Shown here piece after piece: positions 15,021-24,317 of a DNA stretch of 64,000 bases (its first letter is position 1; every line of letters begins with the position of its first letter). The notes beneath the pieces were generated by a model, which did not search any database, had not been told where the DNA came from, and saw nothing but the letters and a program-made list of their open reading frames with translations. A program made the translations under genes and the position numbers. This DNA is from Pseudodesulfovibrio tunisiensis. Lineage in GTDB: Bacteria; Desulfobacterota; Desulfovibrionia; Desulfovibrionales; Desulfovibrionaceae. The DNA lies in NCBI RefSeq assembly GCF_022809775.1, contig NZ_CP094380.1, forward strand, positions 3,447,501-3,511,500, given 5' to 3'.

Positions 15021-17132
15021 TCAGTCCTTCAGATGCAGGGTCATGCGCACGTCCGCGACCACGGCCTTTTCATGGTTCACGAGCACCGGGTTGAATTCCG
15101 CCTCCCATATCTGGGGAAAGTCCCGGGCCAGTTCGGACATGGTCAGGATGATTTCCTCAAGGGCCGTGAAGTTCACGGGCGGTTCGCCCTTCATGCCCTT
15201 GAGCAGCATGTAGGACTTGATTTCGCGGACGATCTCGAAGGCGTCCTGCCGGGACATGGGCGCGAGCTTGAAGGCGATGTCCTTGAGAATCTCCACGTAC
15301 ACGCCGCCCAGACCGAACATGAGCAGCGGGCCGAACTGCTTGTCGCGCTTGAATCCGATGATGACTTCCTTCACGCCTGCCGGGGCCATCTTCTGGACCA
15401 GGCAGCCCGCGATGTACGCATCCGGGCGCATGCGCTGGGCTCTGGCCGTGATGTCCTGAAACGCCTCCCGCAGTTCGGCCTCGTCTCCGAGGTTCACGCG
15501 CACGCCGCCCACGTCGGACTTGTGGGAGATGTGCGGCGAGGCGATCTTGAGCACCACGGGATATCCGATGGATTCCGCCACCTGTGCGGCTTCGTCGCTG
15601 GATCGTGCCAGTTGCGTCTGCGGGGTGGGCAGGCCGTAGGCCTTGAGCACTTCCTGCGCTTCGAATTCCACGATTTCGGGTTCGTTGCGGCGTTCATGCT
15701 CGTGGATGACCTTGGCTGCCCGTTCCGGGTCGCGTTTGACCGAGGCATAGGACGGGGCCGGACGGGTCTTCCACAGGGAATAGTCGTACATGGTCTGGAT
15801 GGCTCGTACCGCGGGCTCGGGAAAGGCGTAGCAGGGAATGCCTGCCTCGCGGAGAATCCTTCGTGCGCCCGCCACCCGGGTCTTGCCCATGAAGCAGGCG
15901 AACACGGGTTTGCCGCATTTTTTCGCCATGCGCACCACGGCCTCGGCCGTTTCGTCGATCTGCACGCTGGCCGTGGGGGTGAGCAGGACCAGGAGTGCGT
16001 GGGTCATGGAGTCCTCGGCCACGATGTCCAGCGCCTGCCGATAGCGTTGCGCGTCCGCGTCGCCGATGATGTCCACGGGATTGTACACGGCCGCGTGGCT
16101 GGGCAGGAATTCCTGAAGTCGCTGGATGGTTCGGGGGGAAAGCGGGGCCACGTTCAGGCTGGATTTTTCCGCTGCGTCCGCGCACAGGATGCCCGGACCG
16201 CCGGAATTGGTGACAATGGTCAGATTCGGGCCCTTGGGCAGGGGCTGGGTCGAGAACGCCTGAGCCAGATTGAACAGGCTTTCCACGTCCCGGGCGCGGA
16301 TGATGCCGGTTTTTTCAAAGGCGGCGGAGTAGGCCTGATCCGACCCGGCAATGGCGCCGGTGTGGGAGGAGGCCGCTTTTGCCCCGGCTGCCGTGGTGCC
16401 GGACTTGATCATGATCACGGGCTTGTTGCGGCTGGTGATGGCCGCCTGTTTGAGAAATTCCTCCCCGTGCTCCACGTTCTCGATGTATCCGAGCACCACG
16501 CTGGTTTCCGGATCGCGGTCCAGATAGCGGAGCATGTCGGCATCGTCCATGACCGCCTTGTTGCCCAGGCTCACGAACTTGGAGAAGCCGATGTCCGTGC
16601 CCAGAGCCCAGTCCAGAATGGCCACGCAGAGTGCGCCGGACTGGGAAAAGAACGCAATGGACCCGGCGTTGGGCTGGCCCGCGGCAAACGAGGCATTGAC
16701 CCCGGCAGCCGTGTTGATCATGCCCAGACAGTTGGGGCCGAGCAGGGCCATGCCGTGCTTGCGGCACAGGTCGGCCATGGCCTGTTCCTGATCGTGGCCG
16801 TCCTTGCCCACTTCCTTGAACCCGGCAGTGATCACGATGGCGGACTTGGTCCCGTGTTCCGCCAGTTCCCGGAGCGTTTCCAGCACGAACTGACGCGGCA
16901 GGGCGATCACGGCGAGGTCGAGACCGCGCGGCAGGTCGGCAATGGAGGTCGCGGCTTCAAGGCCGAGAATGGTTCCGCCTCTGGGGTTCACGGGATGCAG
17001 GTCGCCCCGGAATCCGGCGTTGATCATGTTGGAAAGTATGGTGTGTCCCACCTTGCCCGGGGTTGCGGATGCGCCGACAACGGCCACGGACTCGGGGGTG
17101 AAGAATGCCTGAAGATTATCTGCGGTTCCCAA
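15021..17132 (-). CDS. ADP-forming acetyl/acyl-CoA synthetase, fused alpha-beta form
   Basis: The 703 residues show a CoA-binding Rossmann domain at the start (SVAVVGASATPGKVG), succinyl-CoA-ligase-like domains with GPNCLGMIN and the phospho-His region SHTGAIAGSDQAY, and a C-terminal ATP-grasp domain with GYPVVLKIASPHISHKSDVGGV. The enzyme interconverts acyl-CoA, ADP and phosphate with acid, ATP and CoA, as in fermentative ATP formation or fatty-acid/amino-acid degradation. Some relatives are protein acetyltransferases of the Pat type; no GNAT domain is visible here, so the metabolic role is preferred. A TTG start is chosen because AGGAG lies eight bases upstream. Confidence 0.88.
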   Translation of the reverse strand: MGTADNLQAFFTPESVAVVGASATPGKVGHTILSNMINAGFRGDLHPVNPRGGTILGLEAATSIADLPRGLDLAVIALPRQFVLETLRELAEHGTKSAIVITAGFKEVGKDGHDQEQAMADLCRKHGMALLGPNCLGMINTAAGVNASFAAGQPNAGSIAFFSQSGALCVAILDWALGTDIGFSKFVSLGNKAVMDDADMLRYLDRDPETSVVLGYIENVEHGEEFLKQAAITSRNKPVIMIKSGTTAAGAKAASSHTGAIAGSDQAYSAAFEKTGIIRARDVESLFNLAQAFSTQPLPKGPNLTIVTNSGGPGILCADAAEKSSLNVAPLSPRTIQRLQEFLPSHAAVYNPVDIIGDADAQRYRQALDIVAEDSMTHALLVLLTPTASVQIDETAEAVVRMAKKCGKPVFACFMGKTRVAGARRILREAGIPCYAFPEPAVRAIQTMYDYSLWKTRPAPSYASVKRDPERAAKVIHEHERRNEPEIVEFEAQEVLKAYGLPTPQTQLARSSDEAAQVAESIGYPVVLKIASPHISHKSDVGGVRVNLGDEAELREAFQDITARAQRMRPDAYIAGCLVQKMAPAGVKEVIIGFKRDKQFGPLLMFGLGGVYVEILKDIAFKLAPMSRQDAFEIVREIKSYMLLKGMKGEPPVNFTALEEIILTMSELARDFPQIWEAEFNPVLVNHEKAVVADVRMTLHLKD

Positions 17133-17228
17133 CGGGATGCTCCTGATGCGGTTGATTGCGGCAGTACGCGACGGCCTTGGTCAACCTACACTGAAACCGG
17201 GTCGCGAAACAAGGGCGCAAAACAGCGG

Positions 17229-19481
17229 TCAGCGATCGGTCCCGTCCTTTTCGGATGCGGGCTTTTCCACGGCCTTGGACGCGGCTGCGGATACGCTTGC
17301 GGCCTGTTCCGGGGTGAGTTCCGCGTTTTTCGGTATCTGCACGGCCACCCGAGGCCGTGCGAATTCGATGCCCTGCTCCCTGAAATGCTTGCGCAGCTTG
17401 GCCAGAACCAGCTTGCGCAGGGTGAACTGGCCGCCGGGTCTGGTCATGAACTTCACGCGCATGCGCATGCCGTGTTCCTCCATGGCCTTGACTCCCTGAC
17501 TCTTGATGTCGTCGAGCATCAGGGCGTCCAGCTCCGGAATGGCGCGGATTTCCCTGTTGATGGTCTTGACGATCTTCTTGACCTTCTGGATGTCCGTGTC
17601 GAACGGAACCAGAAAGTTGAGCTTCATCACGGCCCAGTCCCGGGTGTTGTTCCTGATCAGGTTCATGGAGCCGAAGGGGATGGTGTAGAGCATGCCCAGA
17701 TGGTGGCGCAGCTTGATGGAGCGGACCGAGATTTCCTCCACCGTGCCCATGGCTCCGCCCGTCTCGATGTAGTCGCCGACCCGGAATGCATCGTCCATGA
17801 GAAAGAAGATGCCGGAGATCACGTCCTTGACCAGGGTTTGCGCGCCGAAGCCGAGGGCGATGCCGAACACGCTCGCGCCCGCGATGAGTGGCCCGATGTC
17901 CACGCCCAGCGAGGACAGGATGATGAGCACCGTGACGACCAGGATGGCCGCGAAGATGAATTTGCGCAGCAGTTGCAGCAGGGTGGAGAAGCGGTCGCCG
18001 CCCGGCCCGCCGCCTTCGTGGCTGCCGCCCGGGTCCTGATCCGCGCTCTTGTCCCTGAGTCGACGTTCGATGCAGCGGCTGGCCGTGACCCAGAGGATGT
18101 AGGCCAGAACCAGCGTGATCAGGCAACTGAACGCGGCCCGCACCGTGGCGCGGCCGATCTCGATGTCCATGCCCCATGCCGCAAGCAGACCGAAGAAGGC
18201 TCCGGTCAGGATGATGAGTCGGAATCCGCTGCTCAGGAACGATTGAAAGCGGGTTGGTTCGAACATGGACGGCGCGGGTGTTTCGGCTTCTGCGGAATCC
18301 TCCCGATCGAGCGGCACGCCCGGTCCGGCAAGGTTGGCGGCAAAGGTCACGAGACGCTGGGTGCCCCAGTCCAGAAGCAGGCACAGGGGAATGAAGAGCA
18401 GGGTCATGACGCCGGGGAGCATGGCTCGCCCGCCGAACACGATGAGTGCGAACACCCAGAACAGCCAGAAGAACAGCACATAGGTCACGACCATTGCGTG
18501 CCACACGTCTGCGAACTGGTGCGGTAGCGTGCCGGGGCGCGTGGCGCTGCGGATGGCATTGGCCACGGGGTTTCTGTGCCACAGGGCCAGCAGGTAGAGC
18601 ATGGCTGCGATCGCGAATCCGAAACAGGCGGCTGCGAGCAGGAAAAGGGCTTCGCTGCCCTGTTCCATGCGGATCAGGGTGCAGGTGAACAATCCCAGGG
18701 CCGCAATCCGGTTCAGGTTCGTCCACCAGCGTTGGAGCAGGAGTGCGGCATGGTCCGAGAGCGGCAGGATGCGCAGGCCCGGCGCCTTGGGTGCCAGAAG
18801 GAATCGTCCGGCAAGTTTGGCGGTCTCCAGCAGGATGATGGCCAGAAGCCAGGCAAGGAGCACCGGGCGGCTTCCCGCTGCATCGCCGAAAAAGGCCAGA
18901 TATCCGGTCAGAACCACGGCCGAGCCGATCAGCAGCCCGAACAGGTCGATGGCGGCCCTGAGCAGGAGGCGTCCTGCGCGTTTGCGCCATGGCGCGTCTT
19001 CGGCCGTCTGCTCGATGCGACGGCGCAATCGCCGGGTCCTGTTGCGGAAGAGCCGCATGAATCCGGCCCAGAGAATCGTGAGCGCGGCAAGTCCTGCGGC
19101 CAGTTGTCCCGGTGTGAGCGTGCCGACCCCGGAAAGCATTGCCCTGAGCGTGCCGGGAAGTTCGGTCGGTGCCGATGCCGCTCCGGAAAAGAGCATGTCG
19201 AACCGGTCGCGGGTCAGGGAGGAGAGCGTCTGGAAATTCCGGACGATCGCGTCCAGCCCGTCCGGTTGCGTTGTCGCGGTTTGCGCAGCATCCCTTTTCA
19301 CTTCCTCGAGCAAGAGGCGTCGCACCTGTTCATCGCTCATTTGCGCGAGGATGCGTTCTGCTTCGGACGGGCTGGTGTTTGCCGGGAGCGTGTCCAGTCC
19401 CGTGGATGCGGCATGAGCGGGAAAGGGGAGGACGGAGAGACAGATGACGAGCGTCAGTATCGATGCGACCAGCCGTGGCAT
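17229..19481 (-). CDS. MscS-family mechanosensitive ion channel with extended N-terminus
   Basis: A 750-residue protein with a cleavable signal (about residues 1-25, ending AHAAS), a periplasmic stretch, then about ten membrane helices between 110 and 560. The MscS core is recognisable: a Gly/Ala-rich pore helix (GPLIAGASVFGIALGFGAQTLV, split here by type), the beta domain (DDAFRVGDYIETGG, GTVEEISVRS, R-x-N) and an alpha/beta C-terminal domain. It opens on membrane tension to release solutes during osmotic downshift. Length and extra helices resemble the MscK/YbdG-like larger members. It is co-oriented with the acyl-CoA synthetase gene 96 bases away. Confidence 0.9.
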   Translation of the reverse strand: MPRLVASILTLVICLSVLPFPAHAASTGLDTLPANTSPSEAERILAQMSDEQVRRLLLEEVKRDAAQTATTQPDGLDAIVRNFQTLSSLTRDRFDMLFSGAASAPTELPGTLRAMLSGVGTLTPGQLAAGLAALTILWAGFMRLFRNRTRRLRRRIEQTAEDAPWRKRAGRLLLRAAIDLFGLLIGSAVVLTGYLAFFGDAAGSRPVLLAWLLAIILLETAKLAGRFLLAPKAPGLRILPLSDHAALLLQRWWTNLNRIAALGLFTCTLIRMEQGSEALFLLAAACFGFAIAAMLYLLALWHRNPVANAIRSATRPGTLPHQFADVWHAMVVTYVLFFWLFWVFALIVFGGRAMLPGVMTLLFIPLCLLLDWGTQRLVTFAANLAGPGVPLDREDSAEAETPAPSMFEPTRFQSFLSSGFRLIILTGAFFGLLAAWGMDIEIGRATVRAAFSCLITLVLAYILWVTASRCIERRLRDKSADQDPGGSHEGGGPGGDRFSTLLQLLRKFIFAAILVVTVLIILSSLGVDIGPLIAGASVFGIALGFGAQTLVKDVISGIFFLMDDAFRVGDYIETGGAMGTVEEISVRSIKLRHHLGMLYTIPFGSMNLIRNNTRDWAVMKLNFLVPFDTDIQKVKKIVKTINREIRAIPELDALMLDDIKSQGVKAMEEHGMRMRVKFMTRPGGQFTLRKLVLAKLRKHFREQGIEFARPRVAVQIPKNAELTPEQAASVSAAASKAVEKPASEKDGTDR

Positions 19482-19556
19482 GCGTTTCTCCCGGGTTCGG
19501 ATGCTGTTTCGGGGTATTGTTACATGAGGAGCGAGTCCCGTGTCCAGCGCGACGGG

Positions 19557-20948
19557 TCAGGACGCGGAAGGGATGTCCAGAGGGTTGGGCTGCGGAAGGG
19601 TCACCACGAGCATGGTGCCTTCCTCCTCGGAGGTGGACATGGTGATGTCTCCACCCATGGTTCGGGCCATGAGACGGGCCGAGTAGGTGCCGAGGCCCGT
19701 GCCTCCGCTTTTTTCGGCCGTGGCGTACTTGTCGAAAAAGGCGGTGCGGACGGATTCCGGCACTGTACCGAAATTGTGAATCTTGAGCTGGAGTTCGGAT
19801 CTGGATTTGCGGATTCCCAGAGTTACCCGATTGTTTTCCGGGGAGGCCTCGATCGCGTTTTTCAGCAGGTTGCCGAGCATGGAATAGAGCAGGGGGTCTT
19901 CGGCCGGGAAATGGCATTGCCTGCCCGGTGCGGGCGGCCTTCCGTCCAGAGTGACGAGTATGCGCACCTGTTTGGAGTCGGCCAGTGAGGCAAGGTTGTT
20001 GGCGCATATCTGCGCGGTTCCCAGAATATCCACTTCCTTGGGGTTGTATTCGTAGATTCCGGTTTCCATGCGGTAGAGCTCCAGCCCCCGGCTGATCATT
20101 TCCAGGGCCGAGTTGGCAGCCTGACGCATGCTGGCGGCGATCTCGGACTGTTCCGCGTCCAGATGCGTGAAGTGCTGGATGTATTCCAGTCCGCTCAGGA
20201 TGCCCGCGATCGGGGTCTTGATGTCGTGCCGGGCAATGCGGTCCACCTCCTCCCTGAGTTCCTGCGCCTGCTCCTGTTCCACCAGATGCCGGGCCTGAAT
20301 GCGTATGAGCATGATCATGGCCAGAAGCAGGAACCCGCCGAGTGTGAACATGGCCAGCGAGGAACAAAACACCAGACCGCGGAGTCGGGTCATGCGCTTG
20401 GTTATGTCGAAATACATTTCGAACGCGCCCAGAAAACGGGCTCCGTTCATGTAGGGCACATAGGATTCCACGATATCGTGTTCAATGCGGTCTCCTTTCA
20501 GCGTGATGCTCTCCTGGGAGATCAGCTTGGAAAAGGGAGTGCCCGTGGACACGATCTCGCGAAAATACGGGGTGTTGTTGATCTGTCCCATTTCCCGGGG
20601 ATTGGTGGAATACAGGATTTCTCCGTCCGGGGCGTAGAAGCGGACCTTGGTCAGGCCGAAGGCGTATTCAAGTCTGTAGATTTCCGCGAAGAAGGTGTCG
20701 GTCATGCGGGATCTGGTCAGTTCGCTGTGCTTGAGGGAGGCGGGAGAAAGATGGCGGGCGAGCCGCATGGCGTCGGATTCGATGCCCTTGATGATCACGT
20801 CCTCGAACGCCGGATACACGAAGATCGCATTGGCAAGGGGCAGGGTCAGGGCGAGCAGCAGGGAGCCGAAGATCATGCCGAGCAGGATCTTGTTGTGGCA
20901 GGCCCGAAACGGGCATATTCTTTCCAACAGGCTCTTATCATTCGTCAT
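19557..20948 (-). CDS. Membrane sensor histidine kinase with periplasmic domain
   Basis: A 463-residue kinase: a membrane helix at about 20-40, a periplasmic sensor (45-180) with FYAPDGEILYSTNPREMG, a second helix near 190-210, a HisKA-type domain with ARHDIKTPI (phosphorylated His) and an ATPase domain with NLLKNAIEAS and GTGLGTYSARLMA. Its start has GGAGG upstream. It is transcribed divergently from the hmc operon, with 670 bases between the two starts, so it may share the control region of that operon. No response regulator lies beside it; Rrf1 downstream of hmc is a possible partner, which is only a guess. Confidence 0.88.
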   Translation of the reverse strand: MTNDKSLLERICPFRACHNKILLGMIFGSLLLALTLPLANAIFVYPAFEDVIIKGIESDAMRLARHLSPASLKHSELTRSRMTDTFFAEIYRLEYAFGLTKVRFYAPDGEILYSTNPREMGQINNTPYFREIVSTGTPFSKLISQESITLKGDRIEHDIVESYVPYMNGARFLGAFEMYFDITKRMTRLRGLVFCSSLAMFTLGGFLLLAMIMLIRIQARHLVEQEQAQELREEVDRIARHDIKTPIAGILSGLEYIQHFTHLDAEQSEIAASMRQAANSALEMISRGLELYRMETGIYEYNPKEVDILGTAQICANNLASLADSKQVRILVTLDGRPPAPGRQCHFPAEDPLLYSMLGNLLKNAIEASPENNRVTLGIRKSRSELQLKIHNFGTVPESVRTAFFDKYATAEKSGGTGLGTYSARLMARTMGGDITMSTSEEEGTMLVVTLPQPNPLDIPSAS

Positions 20949-21251
20949 GTGTGCCTCCGCCCGTAAAGTCGACGCAAATGGCGGTTTTATGAAACTGGCA
21001 GAACCCGCTGTGAACTGCGATATTATTTTTCCTTTTTTCAGGCAAAAGTCTTGCCCGGGACAGCTTGATTGTATACCTAGAAAGTCATGTTTAATGACTC
21101 CCTAGGGAGTATGAATCATTGTTTACTCCGGCTTTTCACGGTTTTCACTTTTCTGGCCTCCTGGCTGAAAATCGTGATTTGTCGATGAAATATCTACATA
21201 TTCCGATAATAATTTTTTTCACATAGTGCTTGACGCAGTGTGGAGAGTTCT

Positions 21252-21266
21252 ATACCAACTCGGTAT
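21252..21266. promoter_or_regulatory. Inverted repeat ATACC-N5-GGTAT, candidate Rrf2 operator
   Basis: ATACCAACTCGGTAT has perfect 5-base arms and overlaps the TATACC -10-like element of the putative hmc promoter, a position suited to repression. The same layout recurs at 21277-21291 and upstream of tmc at 31476-31490. Deletion of rrf2 in D. vulgaris is known to raise hmc expression, which fits, but the assignment to Rrf2 is inferred. Confidence 0.6.
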
Positions 21267-21276
21267 GAAATGATTC

Positions 21277-21291
21277 ATACTGCGATAGTAT
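21277..21291. promoter_or_regulatory. Inverted repeat ATACT-N5-AGTAT, second candidate Rrf2 operator
   Basis: ATACTGCGATAGTAT has perfect 5-base arms (six with the flanking C/G). Its centre is 25 bp from that of the first site, about two and a half helical turns. It lies just downstream of the promoter-like element. Confidence 0.6.
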
Positions 21292-21617
21292 GGATCGTGG
21301 GGGCTTGCGTTGAATTTCCGCGATCTGCGTGGATTCGACACCGGATTTCCGGACCGGGGCGCGACTTTCGGGGTAATGAGCCGCGCGTGTTTTTCCGGCC
21401 GGAATGGGGATGGCCGAGGAGCTATCAGACAAGCACATTTGGACCGAGGCATTGCGGAAGGTCCGGTCGAGCGTTCCGCCTGACGCGGGCGCTGTGGACG
21501 GGGTGCATCCGAGGATGTCTGACAAGGGATTGTTGCCGGGAGCCCTCGGCAACATGCCGAAACGCCCCCTGTGGAGCAGGGCGCACAGTTTTCCACTAAC
21601 CTATCAAGGAATGCGTT

Positions 21618-23180
21618 ATGGAGAGAGGAAGACGACTGCTGTTTTGGGCTGGAATCATGTTCGTGTTCGCTGCCGTGTCCATCGTCTGCCTTGAAGCGCA
21701 GGGCCTGGACGCGATGGCGAAAGCCGATGATCCCGCCCGCGCCGACATTGTCACCATCGACACGATGGCCGACTTCGGCAAACTGGAACTTCCGGCGGTG
21801 GCCTTCTACCACGACATGCACACGGATGCCCTTGCAAAGCAGGGCAAGGATTGCACCGCATGTCACAAGAAGGATGCCGAAGGAAAAATGTCCCTCAAGT
21901 ACGACCGCTTGAAGGATGAAAACGCTGCCAGCGTCAAGGAAATCTATCATTCCGGCTGCATCAGCTGCCACACGGAAATGGCTGATCTGAGCCAGAAGAC
22001 CGGTCCGGTGGACGGCCAGTGCCGTTCCTGCCATACGGTCAAGCCGCTTCAGAGCGACAGGCAGCCCGTGAAAATGGACCTGTCCCTGCACGCCCGCCAT
22101 GTCACGGCGACCGGCGGGGATGAAAAATGCGGCACCTGCCACCATCGCTATGACGAGGCTTCCAAGAAGCTGGTCTACGAGAAGGGCAAGGAACAGAACT
22201 GCCGCAACTGTCACGAGCAGATGCCGACAGAGGAAGTCAAGCTCTCCTTTGCTCAGGCTTCCCATGCTTCCTGCGTGCCCTGTCACCAGAAGTTCGCTGC
22301 CGAGAAAAGGGACTCCGGTCCGGTCAGGTGTGCAAGTTGCCATAGCGCCGAGGCCCAGACCGAAATCAGGCAGCTCAAGGACGTTCCCCGGCTCAAGCGC
22401 GGTCAGCCCGACGTTGCACTGCTCGTTGCCAGGGATACTCAAGGCAGACCCCGGGCCGATGTGGGCGCGGTCGCGTTCAATCACAAGGCGCATGAGACCT
22501 ACGCGCAGGACTGCCGTTCCTGCCATGTGGGCAAGGGCTCCATGGATGGCGACTTCTTCAAGCTGGCCGGCGACATGCACCTGCCTTCCAACACGCAGGG
22601 CTGCGTGGGCTGCCACAAGACCCGCCAGCAGGACCCGACCTGTGCGGGCTGCCATGCCCAGATGAAGCGGAATGCCGCTCCGGATACCGCGTCCTGCGCC
22701 AAGTGTCATGATGATTCCCTGAACAGCCTGTACCGCGACGGAAAGATGCCGGAAAGGAACGTGTCCGAGGCCAAGGCTGCGGAAGTGATTGCCGGTCGCG
22801 ATCTGACCGTTTCCACCATTTCGGTGAACGAGATTCCCGAGACCGTGGTCATCGACAGCCTCGTGGACAAGTATCAGGCCAGCCAGTTTCCGCATCGCAA
22901 GATCGTGCTTTCGCTCCTCAAGGGCATGAAGGACGACAAGCTGGCGGGCTACTTCCACGGGCAGGAAACCCTCATGTGTCAGGGGTGCCATCACAGGAGC
23001 CCGGCGTCCAGGACTCCGCCCGGATGCGGCAGCTGCCACGCCAAGCCCTTTGACCCGGCCACCCCGGATCGTCCCGGCCTCAAGGCCGCGTACCACGGCC
23101 AGTGCATGAGCTGCCACACCGCGATGAAGCTGGAAAAGCCCAGGAACACCGCGTGTGTCGAGTGCCACAAGAAGAAGTAA
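21618..23180 (+). CDS. hmcA: HmcA, high-molecular-weight multihaem cytochrome c (15 CXXCH)
   Basis: The 520 residues begin with a signal anchor (MERGRRLLFWAGIMFVFAAV) and contain 15 CXXCH haem sites, grouped 3-4-4-4: CTACH to CRSCH, CGTCH to CASCH, CRSCH to CAKCH, CQGCH to CVECH. This is the class III cytochrome c3-repeat plan of HmcA. The protein accepts electrons from periplasmic hydrogenases via c3 and passes them to the Hmc membrane complex. D. vulgaris HmcA is described with 16 haems; one fewer is visible here, apparently the isolated haem between the last two groups, since the stretch of about 90 residues there has no Cys. AAGGA precedes the start. Confidence 0.93.
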   Translation: MERGRRLLFWAGIMFVFAAVSIVCLEAQGLDAMAKADDPARADIVTIDTMADFGKLELPAVAFYHDMHTDALAKQGKDCTACHKKDAEGKMSLKYDRLKDENAASVKEIYHSGCISCHTEMADLSQKTGPVDGQCRSCHTVKPLQSDRQPVKMDLSLHARHVTATGGDEKCGTCHHRYDEASKKLVYEKGKEQNCRNCHEQMPTEEVKLSFAQASHASCVPCHQKFAAEKRDSGPVRCASCHSAEAQTEIRQLKDVPRLKRGQPDVALLVARDTQGRPRADVGAVAFNHKAHETYAQDCRSCHVGKGSMDGDFFKLAGDMHLPSNTQGCVGCHKTRQQDPTCAGCHAQMKRNAAPDTASCAKCHDDSLNSLYRDGKMPERNVSEAKAAEVIAGRDLTVSTISVNEIPETVVIDSLVDKYQASQFPHRKIVLSLLKGMKDDKLAGYFHGQETLMCQGCHHRSPASRTPPGCGSCHAKPFDPATPDRPGLKAAYHGQCMSCHTAMKLEKPRNTACVECHKKK

Positions 23181-23213
23181 TCCGAATCCGGTGAAAATAC
23201 TGAGGAGCAATCC

Positions 23214-24317
23214 ATGAACCGAAGAAAGTTTCTCGGCTTGATGGGAGCGGCGGGAGTCTCCGCCACGCTGGGAAAAAAGGCTGAAGCCGCCGGAAACGTG
23301 TCGTTCGACGGGTATCCGGGCAGCAAGGGCGTGCTGTTTGACGCCACCCGCTGCATCGGCTGCCGCAAGTGCGAGGTCGGGTGCAACGAGATCAACGGCC
23401 TGCCCGCGCCGGAAAAGCCGTTCGACGACCTGACCGTGCTCGATACCGAGCGCAGAACCGAAAACGAAGCCTATACCGTGGTCAACAAGTACGAGACCGG
23501 CAAGGGGTCCGTGTTCCGCAAGATTCAGTGCATGCACTGTCTGGAACCGGCCTGCGCTTCCGCGTGCTTCGTGTCCGCGTTCAGGAAACAGCCCTCGGGT
23601 GCCGTCAGCTATGACGAGTCCGTGTGCGTGGGCTGCCGCTACTGCATGGTTGCGTGTCCCTTCGAGGTGCCGACCTATTCCTACAACGACCCCATCACCC
23701 CCAAGGTGATCAAGTGCCACCTCTGCGAGCCGCACATCCAGTCCGGCAAGGTCGAGGTGCCCGGTTGCGTGGGCAAGTGTCCCAAGGAAGCGCTGGTCTA
23801 CGGCGAGCGCTCCGAGTTGATCAGGATTGCGCGCCGTCGCATCGAGGCGCATCCCGAACGCTACGTGGATCACATCTACGGCGAACGCGAGATGGGGGGC
23901 ACGAGCTGGCTCTACCTCTCGGGTGTGCCGTTCGGGGAACTGGGCATGCGCGAGGATCTGGGCACACATTCCGGCCCGGAACTGACCTCCGGCGCCCTGT
24001 CCGTGGTGCCCATGGTGCCCGCGCTGTGGCCCCTGCTTCTGGCCGGGGTGTACGGCATGACCAAACGTCAGCACAAGATTGCGGACAACGAGAAGGCCGA
24101 TGCCGTTGCCGAGGCGATCGCCACGACACAGGCAGAGGCTGATACCAAGCTCAAGGCTGCCATGCAACGCGCCCAGTCCGACAAGGAAGCCACTGTCAAG
24201 CGCGAGGTTGAAAAGGCCCGGCAGGAGGCGATCAGGGAGGCCGAAGAGGCCGCCAGAGCCGCTGCCGAGGGCGACGACAATGCCGACAATGGCGAAAAGG
24301 AAGAGGAGGGCGCGTAA
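23214..24317 (+). CDS. hmcB: HmcB, Tat-exported four-cluster iron-sulfur subunit
   Basis: A 367-residue protein with a twin-arginine signal (NRRKFLGLMG), then ferredoxin-type motifs: CIGCRKCEVGC, CMHCLEPACASAC, CVGCRYCMVACPF and CHLCEP...CVGKCP, enough for four [4Fe-4S] clusters. A membrane helix (LWPLLLAGVYGM) near residue 265-285 anchors it; the tail is a long charged Ala/Glu/Lys helix, likely coiled coil. It carries electrons between HmcA and the NrfD-like HmcC. The stop overlaps the hmcC start (TAATG), so translation is coupled. Confidence 0.92.
   Translation: MNRRKFLGLMGAAGVSATLGKKAEAAGNVSFDGYPGSKGVLFDATRCIGCRKCEVGCNEINGLPAPEKPFDDLTVLDTERRTENEAYTVVNKYETGKGSVFRKIQCMHCLEPACASACFVSAFRKQPSGAVSYDESVCVGCRYCMVACPFEVPTYSYNDPITPKVIKCHLCEPHIQSGKVEVPGCVGKCPKEALVYGERSELIRIARRRIEAHPERYVDHIYGEREMGGTSWLYLSGVPFGELGMREDLGTHSGPELTSGALSVVPMVPALWPLLLAGVYGMTKRQHKIADNEKADAVAEAIATTQAEADTKLKAAMQRAQSDKEATVKREVEKARQEAIREAEEAARAAAEGDDNADNGEKEEEGA

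Larger units (their letters stand above)
20949..21617. promoter_or_regulatory. Divergent control region between sensor kinase and hmcA
   Basis: A 669-base non-coding region. On the plus strand TTGCCC (21051-21056) is followed 15 bases later by TATACC (21072-21077), and TTGACG (21230-21235) is followed 15 bases later by TATACC (21251-21256); both are promoter-like with short spacing. A perfect 14-bp palindrome ACTCCCTAGGGAGT lies at 21097-21110, next to ATACCTAGAAAGTCA. Two clear inverted repeats are listed separately. The second half (21300-21600) is GC-rich leader without a supported gene. Confidence 0.6.

Noticed and set aside
15033-18527. Very long open frame (about 1,160 codons) on the plus strand opposite the acyl-CoA synthetase and MscS genes
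   Set aside because: It is the antisense shadow of two clear genes in GC-rich DNA; its product is rich in His/Gly/Arg/Asp with no domain and no ribosome site.
21440-21460. Possible sigma-54 promoter upstream of hmcA (TGGACCGAGGCATTGC)
   Set aside because: The distance between the GG and GC elements is 11 bases instead of 10 and the -24 element is poor.
21219-24167. Long minus-strand frame (about 980 codons) opposite hmcA and hmcB
   Set aside because: Antisense shadow; the plus strand has 15 CXXCH motifs and ferredoxin motifs in a coherent operon. The same applies to 28715-31294 and 33011-35482 on the minus strand.
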